Source: Duncaniella muricolitica
GTDB taxonomy: Bacteria; Bacteroidota; Bacteroidia; Bacteroidales; Muribaculaceae
NCBI GenBank assembly: GCA_025808375.1
Contig: CP061009.1
Location: forward strand, 2,728,001 to 2,792,000
Reading direction: 5' to 3'
Length of the DNA: 64,000 nt
The notes under the pieces are model-generated. The model was not told the DNA's origin and did not search any database. It saw only the letters and a program-made list of their open reading frames with translations. Shown piece by piece: positions 56,256 through 64,000 of this stretch. The first letter of the stretch is position 1. Each line of letters opens with the position of its first letter. A program made the position numbers and the translations under genes.

Positions 56256-57680
56256 TTATTTCCAGCAATCTGTCTCGGATGAGATTTCTGGGATAGTGTC
56301 GGCAGTGTAGACCGGATTACGGCCGGCGGCGCGCTGGGCGGTGTAGTCACGGAGCAGTATCACGGCATAACGTCCGAGAGCAAAGATTGCCGCAAGGTTA
56401 CACAGCGTCATAAGTGCCATGGTGATGTCGGCAAAACCCCACACAATGTCGAGCGACGTTATGGCACCTATATAGACTATAGCACCAACAAGCAGACGGT
56501 AAAGATTGACCAGACGGTCGTCATTGCGGATGAAACGTATATTGGTCTCGCCATAATAATAGTTGGCGATTATACTCGTAAAGGCAAAGAAAAATATGGC
56601 TACGCACACAAATATCGACCCGTAACGATGGCCGCCGCCAAGCTCGGTATCAATAGCCTGTTGGGTCAGCACAATCCCGTCATGCCCCTCGGTGTACACT
56701 CCGCTGCACAAGATGATGAAAGCTGTGGCACTACACACGATGAGTGTGTCGGTATACACGCCAAGAGCCTGTATCAGTCCCTGCTTCACGGGATGGGTCA
56801 CCGAGGCGGTGGCTGCCGCGTTGGGCGTGGAACCTTCGCCGGCCTCGTTGCTGAAAAGTCCGCGCTTGACGCCCATCACCATAGCCGCGCCGATAGTGCC
56901 GCCCATGGCCGAATCAAAGTCGAATGCGTTGCTGACTATCAGACCGAGTATCTCGGGTATGCGGCCTATATTCATCACCACAATGACAAGAGCCAGCAAT
57001 ATATAGGCTATGGCCATGACGGGGACCACGAGTTCGCTAAACCGCGACACTCTCTGCACTCCACCCCATATGATCACAAGAGTCATCGCTGCAAGCAACG
57101 CGGCCATCCATTCGCGCGGGAAACCGAAACAGGCGTTGAAAGCGTCAGAGATGGTGTTGGACTGCACGGAATTGAAAGCGAAACCAAACGTGAGCGTTAT
57201 GAGCACGGCAAATGTCACGGCCCACCAGCGTTTGTGTAAGCCTTTCTGGATATAATAGGCGGGACCGCCCATAAATGACTTGTCGCCCTTGACCTTGAAA
57301 AGCTGCGCGAGTGTCGACTCGACAAACGCGCTCGATGCTCCAAGCAGTGCGATGACCCACATCCAGAACACAGCTCCCGGACCGCCGAAAGCTATCGCCG
57401 TGGCCACGCCGGCCATATTGCCTGTGCCGACGCGTGAGGCTATCGACAATGCAAACGCCTGAAAGGAGCTGATGGTGCCGTGAGCGGGCGAGTCGTCCTT
57501 GCGGGTGTCGTTGTCGCGACGCCCCGATATCATGAGCAGACGCAGCATCTCGCCGGCCATTCTGAACTGCACGCCGCGCGTGATATACGTGAAAAACAAC
57601 GCGGCAACCAGCAGCACACTCACCATGACATAATCGGTAAGTATCCCGCTCACATAACCTACAGCTTCCTGAATAGTCAT
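56256..57680 (-). CDS. Alanine/glycine:cation symporter family protein
   Basis: 474 residues from the ATG at 57680 (MTIQEAVGYVSG); a start at 57701 would add seven residues. About 10-11 membrane helices. Family signatures include ASRVGTGNMAGVATAIAFGG, MWVIALLGASSAFVESTLAQLFK and SNEAGEGSTPNAAA. Na+-coupled amino acid uptake at the inner membrane. Confidence 0.93.
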   Translation of the reverse strand: MTIQEAVGYVSGILTDYVMVSVLLVAALFFTYITRGVQFRMAGEMLRLLMISGRRDNDTRKDDSPAHGTISSFQAFALSIASRVGTGNMAGVATAIAFGGPGAVFWMWVIALLGASSAFVESTLAQLFKVKGDKSFMGGPAYYIQKGLHKRWWAVTFAVLITLTFGFAFNSVQSNTISDAFNACFGFPREWMAALLAAMTLVIIWGGVQRVSRFSELVVPVMAIAYILLALVIVVMNIGRIPEILGLIVSNAFDFDSAMGGTIGAAMVMGVKRGLFSNEAGEGSTPNAAATASVTHPVKQGLIQALGVYTDTLIVCSATAFIILCSGVYTEGHDGIVLTQQAIDTELGGGHRYGSIFVCVAIFFFAFTSIIANYYYGETNIRFIRNDDRLVNLYRLLVGAIVYIGAITSLDIVWGFADITMALMTLCNLAAIFALGRYAVILLRDYTAQRAAGRNPVYTADTIPEISSETDCWK

Positions 57681-57848
57681 AACGTGAAAAATTTTTACCA
57701 CAGGCCAATATCACAGGACTCAATCGCCCTATGTGGCACGGCTCAGGTTAAATAATGAGTTTATCTGATTAATTAACGGAAGGATTTATAAAATGTTATC
57801 CTTTCACTACAACAATTCTTGACTGTGACATGTTCGGGCAATAATCAG

Positions 57849-57866
57849 GAGATACAAAAGTATCTC
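57849..57866. repeat. Short gagatac palindrome
   Basis: gagatac-AAAA-gtatctc. Smallest member of the gagatacaaaag family. Confidence 0.6.
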
Positions 57867-57868
57867 TG

Positions 57869-57926
57869 AAAAAAGACCTATATAACCATTGCAACACCAT
57901 TGTCTGCATTGATTATACAGGTCTTT
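57869..57926 (-). terminator. Terminator of the TonB receptor-lipoprotein unit
   Basis: A 14-bp stem (aaagacctatataa against a copy with one mismatch) followed on the minus strand by six T. Two more hairpins (cgagac/gtctcg at 57935-57950; ggctga/tcagcc at 57967-57984) lie between it and the gene. Confidence 0.7.
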
Positions 57927-58001
57927 ATATGATTCGAGACATTCGTCTCGCTGCTGTATCAGAACGGCTGACAGGTATCAGCCCCGCCACCCGTCATGTC
58001 A

Positions 58002-59978
58002 TTACTCGGCAAGAATATAGAGCGAGGGCAGTACGTCTACGTCCGACTGGGTTTCGTAGGCGGCAAAGTTGTTATACTTGCTTGAATAATACCATCTGCG
58101 ACCGTTGAGTTCGCAGGATATTGTCCATGTGCCGTCACCGTTGTTGGCAGCATTCCAAAGATAACCGGCTGCAATCTGACCGTTTTCGTCAAGAGCTGGA
58201 GTCTTGGCGAGGTTGGCACTCGAGTATGTACCCTGGAGATATAGATAGCGCCCGTAAGAGTCGCGGATGAGGAACTTGCCCTCGGGTGCGGCCACTACAT
58301 TGCCGTCTATTTCACAAGATGAAGCAAACAGATAAGCGTTGGCATCGGTTGGAGCCACATACTGTCCACCTGACACGGAAATGCCTGTGGTGAGAATATA
58401 ACCGTAAGAATTGTTCTTGTCAATTACGACACCACAGATATTGCCTGACACAAACAGATAGCTGCGGTCAAGCTCTATCTGCTGCTCGTTAAACTCGTTG
58501 AAGATAGCCTTGCCGATATATTTGACAAACGACCATATACCGTTGGCTTTCTCGAAGCGGCCGGTCACAGTCTCGAGACCGTTTTCGTTGAGAGTCCAGG
58601 CTGAGCCGTCGTATACATAGAGATTAGCGGTAGTGCCGTTATAAACCACATATTCCTGATCACCGGCCTGAGCATAGGGCAGTTTGCTATTCAGGAAGAT
58701 CGGGAGATAGAGTTCAGGGTCTGACAGCTTGTTGTTGCTCACACCCATGGCTGTATAGTCTGCGGGATTGAGAGCAACCACACCGTCGGCTACAGTCCAC
58801 TTGCCTCCCGAGTAATAGTATACGGCATTCTCTGTAACAGATGCGGGAGTGTAGAGAGCGACCTCAACCGGCTCGGCTGCCTCGTCGGAGGGGACATAGA
58901 GCACAGGCATCGAACTTTCTTCCTGAGTTTTGTTATATTCTCCCCATGATGTATATTTGGCAGAATACTGAATCCACTTATTGGCAAGCACATTCTTTAC
59001 GGTCCATGTACCGTCATCGTTCTTGGTCACAGTCCATTTGTACTTGTCCTCATCAAGTGCGGTACTATTGATATAGAAGTTGTTATACTTTGCATCACCA
59101 TAGTAATAGTGGCCGAAATCGTCACCCATATAGTATTGTCCGGGAGTCGATGTGGCTGTGAACACAAACACATTGTTCTCGAAATCAAAGCCCGAAAGCT
59201 GATTGCCGGAAACTGTGACATCTGTGGTGTAGAAGTAAGCATATTTGCCGTCGGTTGTGGTCGGAGGTATGATATTGGCTGCGATGCCGTCGGCATAGAG
59301 CACATACTTGCCGGCTTTGAACTCATTATCGGTATAAAGTTCGGCTACATTAGGTGTCTCAGCCGGGAAACCGAACATAGGATTCTGCGATGCGGTGTTG
59401 TAGGTGACAACAGCATACGTGCCGTCGGCCACTTCCTCATCGCCAAAGGTGGTCGGTATCAGCGAAGCGAGCTTTGAGGCAGCAGTAGCCTCGGGTGCGA
59501 ACGACTTGATGAAAGCCGTCTCGCTGCCCCACACTTTCTGATAGTCCTCAGTGGTGACAGTATAGGTCTTGGCACCTGCAAGAGCGGTGAGCTCAGCGGG
59601 CACGGAAGAGGCCTCGTTGAATATCACGTCGACAGTCGAACCGTTGCCGGCGAGATAATAAGGGAAAGCGGCATTGTCGAGGAACGCAGGAATGGCTACC
59701 GATGCGGGATATATGCTGTTCTTGTCAAAATACTTGTTGGTATCTATCGCCTTGGCTGCGGCAATCTCGTCATTGCCGACCGCATTGGCCTTGATAAGCG
59801 ACGAGATGGTCGCATAGTCGTCGGCTGTGAGTGTATAGGTGGCTGTCTCTGAGCTCTCATAGTCCACTCCTCCCTCAAAACCATCAAGATAATGGTCGTT
59901 CCAGGAGTTTTCACCGCAGCTTGCCAGGCCCATTGCCAATGTGCCGACAGCAATAGCGTTGAGAATATTTTTGTTCAT
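58002..59978 (-). CDS. Surface lipoprotein of unknown family with internal repeats
   Basis: 658 residues. Lipobox LASC (Cys21) then GENSWND. Rich in Tyr/Ala/Thr beta segments. Two related blocks carry the pattern DGTWT-xx-N/L-x-W/RRWYYS-xKY-x(n)-Y-x(n)-LPSLYIL, at about residues 330-375 and 605-655 (GDGTWTISCELNGRRWYYSS), so it has internal duplication. It starts 30 bp after the TonB receptor in the same unit and could be its binding partner. I do not recognise the family. Confidence 0.75.
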   Translation of the reverse strand: MNKNILNAIAVGTLAMGLASCGENSWNDHYLDGFEGGVDYESSETATYTLTADDYATISSLIKANAVGNDEIAAAKAIDTNKYFDKNSIYPASVAIPAFLDNAAFPYYLAGNGSTVDVIFNEASSVPAELTALAGAKTYTVTTEDYQKVWGSETAFIKSFAPEATAASKLASLIPTTFGDEEVADGTYAVVTYNTASQNPMFGFPAETPNVAELYTDNEFKAGKYVLYADGIAANIIPPTTTDGKYAYFYTTDVTVSGNQLSGFDFENNVFVFTATSTPGQYYMGDDFGHYYYGDAKYNNFYINSTALDEDKYKWTVTKNDDGTWTVKNVLANKWIQYSAKYTSWGEYNKTQEESSMPVLYVPSDEAAEPVEVALYTPASVTENAVYYYSGGKWTVADGVVALNPADYTAMGVSNNKLSDPELYLPIFLNSKLPYAQAGDQEYVVYNGTTANLYVYDGSAWTLNENGLETVTGRFEKANGIWSFVKYIGKAIFNEFNEQQIELDRSYLFVSGNICGVVIDKNNSYGYILTTGISVSGGQYVAPTDANAYLFASSCEIDGNVVAAPEGKFLIRDSYGRYLYLQGTYSSANLAKTPALDENGQIAAGYLWNAANNGDGTWTISCELNGRRWYYSSKYNNFAAYETQSDVDVLPSLYILAE

Positions 59979-60008
59979 ATCTTTATATTATATGAGCGTG
60001 ATGCTTGA

Positions 60009-62785
60009 TTAGAAATAAAGTTTGGCACGGAGGCTGAATGTGCGGCCATAGCTGTAGAACACGTTGTAGGCATTCTCCCATGTTCCGTCAATCGAACTGT
60101 TGGTGTAGGCGTCCATAATGTAGTAGTTATTAAGAACGTTATAGACGTTGGCCGAGAATGTGCAGCGTACGCCCTCTGTGATGGGGAAGTTATAGCTGGC
60201 GTTGATGTCGAGCTGATTGCCGAAAGGTATCTTCCAGGGTTTGGCAATGGTCATCTCCTGACCGGGGGTGAGCGATACGCTCTTACCGTTGGCGATAGAG
60301 ATGTCACTGTAGTTGTTGGCGTTGCATGTCCAGTCAGCACCGATGCGCATGCCGCTGAAAGGCTTGAACTGTACGCCTACAGCACCTGTTGTCTGAGCGG
60401 AACCGCCTACCTTGACACCCTTCTGATTGATGGTGGCATGCAGGTGGTCCTCCGAAAGAGGTGTGGTGTAGGTAGGAGCCTGGTTACGGTCACCGATGCT
60501 CGCAAGTGCGCGGCCCTGGCTGTCATAGAAATAACCGATAGGAGAGTTCTGCCATGTGTTGTCTGCGATGGCTAACATACCCGACAGTTCAAACCACTTG
60601 AAAGGCTTATAGATAAAGTTGAGCTCGACGCCCATGTAGCGAGAGTCCACACCGTTCATTGTGGCGGTGTAGCGGTCACCGTCATAATCGTTGGTTTTGG
60701 ACGAGATAATCGTACGGTCCATCCAATAGGTATAGTAACCGTTGAGCTGAGCTGTAAACTTGGGAGAGTGGTATTCATAGCCTACTTCGACGGCTCCGAC
60801 TTTCTCATTGCGAGGATTGGGGTTGATGGCATTTGAGTTGGCCGGAGATACAAACACACCATACTGGAGGTAGGGAGCACGTGTGATATAACCACCGTTG
60901 ACATACACATTGTTGTTGCGGTCGATGTTATAGTTGGCACCGGCCTTGACATTTCCAGCGAAGAATGACTTGGTGGGCGACTTGCTCTCAGATGGATTCA
61001 CATAGAAATTCTCGTAGCGGGTGTAGGTGTTGAGGTTGGCTGCACCGGCGAGTACAAAAGTGAGCTGCTTGTCAAGCATCTGATACTCGGCCTGGGCATA
61101 CACACCCTCTTGCCAGATGCGGCTGTCCCAATCGCGATAGATTACATCACCAACACCGAGCTTCTGACGCTGATAGGCTAGTTTTTCTGCCTCGGTAGCA
61201 AATGTGCGGGTGTTGTTGTTAGCCTGACGGTAATAATCGATGAAGTATGCTCCGTTGTAAAGGTCGGAAATCTCATTGGTGTGCTCACCATAGTAGTAAC
61301 GGATGTCCACACCGGCTGTGATGGAAAGATTTTCGGTAAGCTCATTCTTGTAGTTGGATACACCGCCAAACCAACGGTGGTTGTTCACCGAGTTGGACAT
61401 TACCATGAGCGCGCCATTGGTGCTGTTCTGGTTCATGAGCTGAATCTGGTCGTAAGCAAACATACCGTTGCCGTGACGCAGCGAGTAGGTCACACCGTTG
61501 TTGGTAATGGTCTTCCAGTTGAGCACACCGTTGCTTGAGCCATACCAATAGTTATAATACGTTTGTGAAGATGTGCCAATCTGCGCACCCTGACCACCTG
61601 TGCCGCCTCCCGTGCCGAGCGAAGCGTATACTACCGATGACAGCGACGATTTGTGGTTGATCTGCCATGTGTGGTTGAGCATAGCCACGGGCTTGTTGTA
61701 ATAGTTATATTGCGAAGCCTTGCGCTCGCCGTTGAGTCCGAGACCATAGGTGGGGTTGTAACGGTAAGCCTGACCCTTCGGCATATAGTTGGCTGCTTCC
61801 TGCCAGCCTGCGATTGTCAGACCGTCATTATTGCTGCGCTTGTAGTGGGTCTGAGGCGCGCCGGTCACAGTGAGTGAAATCTGGTTTTTCTCGTTGATAC
61901 GCTTTGACACGTTGAGGAAGTAGTTGTACGACTGATACTCTGTGCCTTGTATATAGCCGTTACCTGTCTTGCGCGAGCCGAGGAATGTCACGGCCCAACC
62001 GTTCTTCATTAGACCTGTCGAGAAGCTGATACCATAGTTCATGGAGTTATCGTTGCCGAGACCATACCATGCCGTACCGCCCTTCTTGGCGTCAAGTCCC
62101 TTGGTAATCATATTAATTGTACCACCAAACGATGGTGACGATATGATGGTCGCACCGAGACCGCGCTGCACCTGCATCGAAGCGGTCACATCGCCGAGAC
62201 CGGCCCAGTTTGACCAATAGATACCGCCCCACTCCATATCGTTGACGGGAACACCGTTAACCATGGTAGCGGTATTGTTTGACTTGAAGCCACGGATATT
62301 GATTTTAGCATCACCGAAGCCACCGCCATCTTTTGTGGCCCATACACCGGGAGTGGTCTTGAGGATTTCGGGAAGCTCCTGATTGCCGAGCTTAATTTCG
62401 AGAGTTGCGGCATCGACAGCCGACACAGCCACCGGTGTGCGGCGTGTGCGGGCTATTGACTGGGTCACTACTACGTCCTGAAGCATCTGAGACTCTAAGT
62501 CGAGTGCTATCTGGCCGAGGTTGGCAGCAACATCGAGGTCTACCGGCTTATAGCCGATATAATTGATGTGTACCTTTTTGCCTGCGGGTCGGTAATGGTA
62601 AAGTTACCATCAATGTCGGTCGTAGCTACGATTTTGGTGCCTGGTATCGAGATGGTCGCGCCGATGATAGGCTCGCCCTCTTCGTTGACCAGCACGCCAC
62701 TACACTTGACATCTTCAGCGGCGGCAAACGCCACCATGCAGTTGAACCATACGGCTCCCGCTGTCAGGAGGTGTCTCTTAATCAT
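60009..62785 (-). pseudogene. TonB-dependent receptor with a 1-nt frameshift
   Basis: Two minus-strand frames make one protein of about 925 residues: 62785-62580 (signal peptide MIKRHLLTAGAVWFNCMVAF and carboxypeptidase-like domain, GEPIIGATISIPGTK), then after a run of five A at 62579-62575 the frame must shift by one (one A added) to continue VHINYIGYKPVDLDVAANLG and the plug at MLQDVVVTQSIART. As written, the first frame ends at a TAG at 62540. The barrel ends GRTFSLRAKLYF. It differs from SusC proteins and has no SusD next to it. Homopolymer length error or a true mutation are both possible. Confidence 0.85.
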
Positions 62786-62840
62786 GATTGATGACTGGTT
62801 TGTGGGTTAATAGAATTATTTCTGGTTTTTTAATTTTTGA

Positions 62841-62848
62841 CAAAAGTA
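62841..62848 (-). promoter_or_regulatory. -7 box for the TonB receptor
   Basis: The minus strand reads TACTTTTG, about 56 bp before the start. No -33 TTTG. Confidence 0.45.
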
Positions 62849-62920
62849 ATGAATTTTTACGAGATATGATGCGACACTCGCGACGAACGTTAAAATTTTA
62901 ACAATATGAGGAGATATAAA

Positions 62921-62992
62921 CGATACAAAAGACAAAAGAAACATAAGTTTCCGGGATATCGAAAACTTATGTTTCTTTTGTCTTTTTGTATC
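62921..62992. repeat. gatacaaaag palindrome abutting a stop codon
   Basis: Arms 62921-62950 and 62963-62992 pair over about 28 bp with one insertion; they share the words gatacaaaag and acaaaagaaacataag with 42363-42680. The right arm is 5 bp from the stop of the next gene (62998). Confidence 0.8.
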
Positions 62993-62997
62993 GTCTC

Positions 62998-64000
62998 TTA
63001 TCGTTTGACGAATTTCTGAGAGGTACGGTGGCCGTCGGTGTGGACATACACCATAATATATATACCGCTCGGGAGAGTGGACGACAAGAGCGACTCGGCC
63101 GATGAGATGTCAGTGCCGGCGGCGACTCTTACACCTGAGGCATTGTAGATCTCTACCGAAGAGATGTCGCTGTCGCAACCCACACCTTCAATACCTGTCA
63201 GAGTGCCGATGGTAAACAGCGGCTGCTGTTCACATATCGGTGTGTTGCCGTTATAGAGCACCATAAAGTATTCTTTACCTACCTCCCCGGCCTGGAATGC
63301 GCCGGAGAAAGTAATTTCATGAGCCGAGGCATTGGCCGGAATCTCGATGGCTGGCGAGGTGATTGCGCCTACACTCGTAACAGTCTGATTGGCCACATAG
63401 GGAAATATCACGGCCCTCAACTGTCCGTAGAAATATCCGCCCGGATTGGAGACTGTTGCGTGAACGGTAATATTTTCGGCATCGACCGCACCGGCATCAT
63501 CAATGGTAAACGAGCTTACACTCAACGCCGGAGCCACATACTGCTCCACGGTGACAGGAATACCGGCACTGATCGGCTCCGCGCTTTCACCCGAAACTTC
63601 TGCAAGATAGAGTGTATAGCTGCCGAGGGTGACACCTGTGGGCAATGTAGCCTGGATTATGATGGACGAACTTTCACCTGCCGGGACATCAATGGCATAT
63701 TTTGTCAGTTCAAGCACCTCACCGCTGCCGCTTACAAGTATCGGATAAATAGTATTGACATACTCCTGACTGCCATTGTTGACAGCCGTAGCCGAGATGC
63801 GGTAAAGATTGCCCGGGCTCATCGGAGTCTCGAGTTTAAGGTCAGTGATGTCGATTGATGGAGCCTGAGGCTGCGACACGGTCACTACTCCCGACGCACT
63901 GACGGTGAGATTGAGCCAGCCGGTCGAAGATATGCCGGTCTTGACACGCTGCACACCTCCTGTGGCCGTCTTAAATGCCGGATAAGCCTTGTATGTCCCG
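62998..64000 (-). CDS. Secreted protein with type IX sorting domain, C-terminal part
   Basis: Partial: the frame is open to the window edge, so the start and any catalytic domain lie outside. Visible are at least two or three Ig-like beta domains (TDLKLETPMSPGNLYRISATA; VSSFTIDDAGAVDAENITVH) and a C-terminal sorting domain (VEIYNASGVRV, then LPSGIYIMVYVHTDG and a basic end). Probably exported across the outer membrane. Enzyme type cannot be told from here. Confidence 0.7.
   Translation of the reverse strand, partial: GTYKAYPAFKTATGGVQRVKTGISSTGWLNLTVSASGVVTVSQPQAPSIDITDLKLETPMSPGNLYRISATAVNNGSQEYVNTIYPILVSGSGEVLELTKYAIDVPAGESSSIIIQATLPTGVTLGSYTLYLAEVSGESAEPISAGIPVTVEQYVAPALSVSSFTIDDAGAVDAENITVHATVSNPGGYFYGQLRAVIFPYVANQTVTSVGAITSPAIEIPANASAHEITFSGAFQAGEVGKEYFMVLYNGNTPICEQQPLFTIGTLTGIEGVGCDSDISSVEIYNASGVRVAAGTDISSAESLLSSTLPSGIYIMVYVHTDGHRTSQKFVKR

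Noticed and set aside
62575..62579. Programmed -1 frameshift in the TonB receptor
   Set aside because: The zero frame reads GCA AAA AGG, which lacks a classic slippery heptamer; a base change or error is simpler.

Overview
The window looks like chromosomal DNA from a gut Bacteroidales bacterium, most likely Muribaculaceae (S24-7 group); the family call is an inference. The evidence is paired SusC/SusD importers with DUF4843 and PKD-like surface lipoproteins, lipoproteins with acidic residues right after the lipid cysteine, promoters of the Bacteroidetes type (-7 TAnnTTTG, sometimes -33 TTTG), no clear Shine-Dalgarno sites, a TamB/TamL pair, the Bacteroidetes form of LptD, and C-terminal sorting tails of the type IX secretion kind.

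Layout. 1-2.9 kb: the end of a GH5 (mannanase/cellulase-like) enzyme and a repeat-bearing secreted protein broken by an in-frame TAA. 3.0-13.6 kb (minus): a SusC-SusD-DUF4843-PKD-TlpA operon, then a second TlpA paralogue with its own promoter. 14-21.5 kb (plus): a small winged-helix protein, TamB and TamL. 21.6-23.1 kb: an AT-rich island where an IS982-family element with a 6-bp target duplication has split a small membrane-protein gene. 23.3-26.1 kb (minus): Lrp regulator, MtaB, glycosyltransferase. 26.3-30.4 kb (plus): LptD, a small barrel protein and a small hypothetical. 30.6-38.5 kb (minus): a ZIP transporter and a complete glycine-cleavage operon (lplA-gcvT-gcvH-gcvPA-gcvPB-lpdA). 38.6-42.4 kb (plus): a 56-aa ORF, RmuC, and a DUF4252/ECF sigma/anti-sigma-like/DUF4252 operon. 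42.7-46.9 kb (minus): metal permease fused to an HMA domain, CPBP protease, tRNA methyltransferase, GDP-mannose dehydratase. 47.0-48.6 kb (plus): thioredoxin, a protein with a C39-like domain fused to VKOR, and an overlapping 38-aa peptide gene that resembles a RiPP precursor. 48.8-55.9 kb (plus): a second SusC-SusD-DUF4843-PKD locus whose susC carries an in-frame TAG. 56.3-64 kb (minus): Na+/alanine symporter, an unknown lipoprotein with a TonB receptor broken by a 1-nt frameshift, and the C-terminus of a sorted secreted protein.

How the parts fit. Both SusCD loci have the gene order I recall for the B. thetaiotaomicron BT2261-2264 peptide importer. Both carry a G-tract exactly between the -33 and -7 promoter positions, and they share almost identical 5' coding ends, which suggests switchable expression and recombination between copies. 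Both also sit beside thiol-redox proteins (two TlpA proteins at one, thioredoxin plus VKOR at the other). The thioredoxin/C39-VKOR/short-peptide cluster is the best candidate for an undescribed system. A second unexplained signal is a set of palindromes built from short repeated words, several of which abut stop codons; one encloses a leftover sorting-domain tail. Three large exported-protein genes carry a single inactivating lesion each, which may be real decay or sequence error. No tRNA, rRNA, CRISPR array or origin was recognised.
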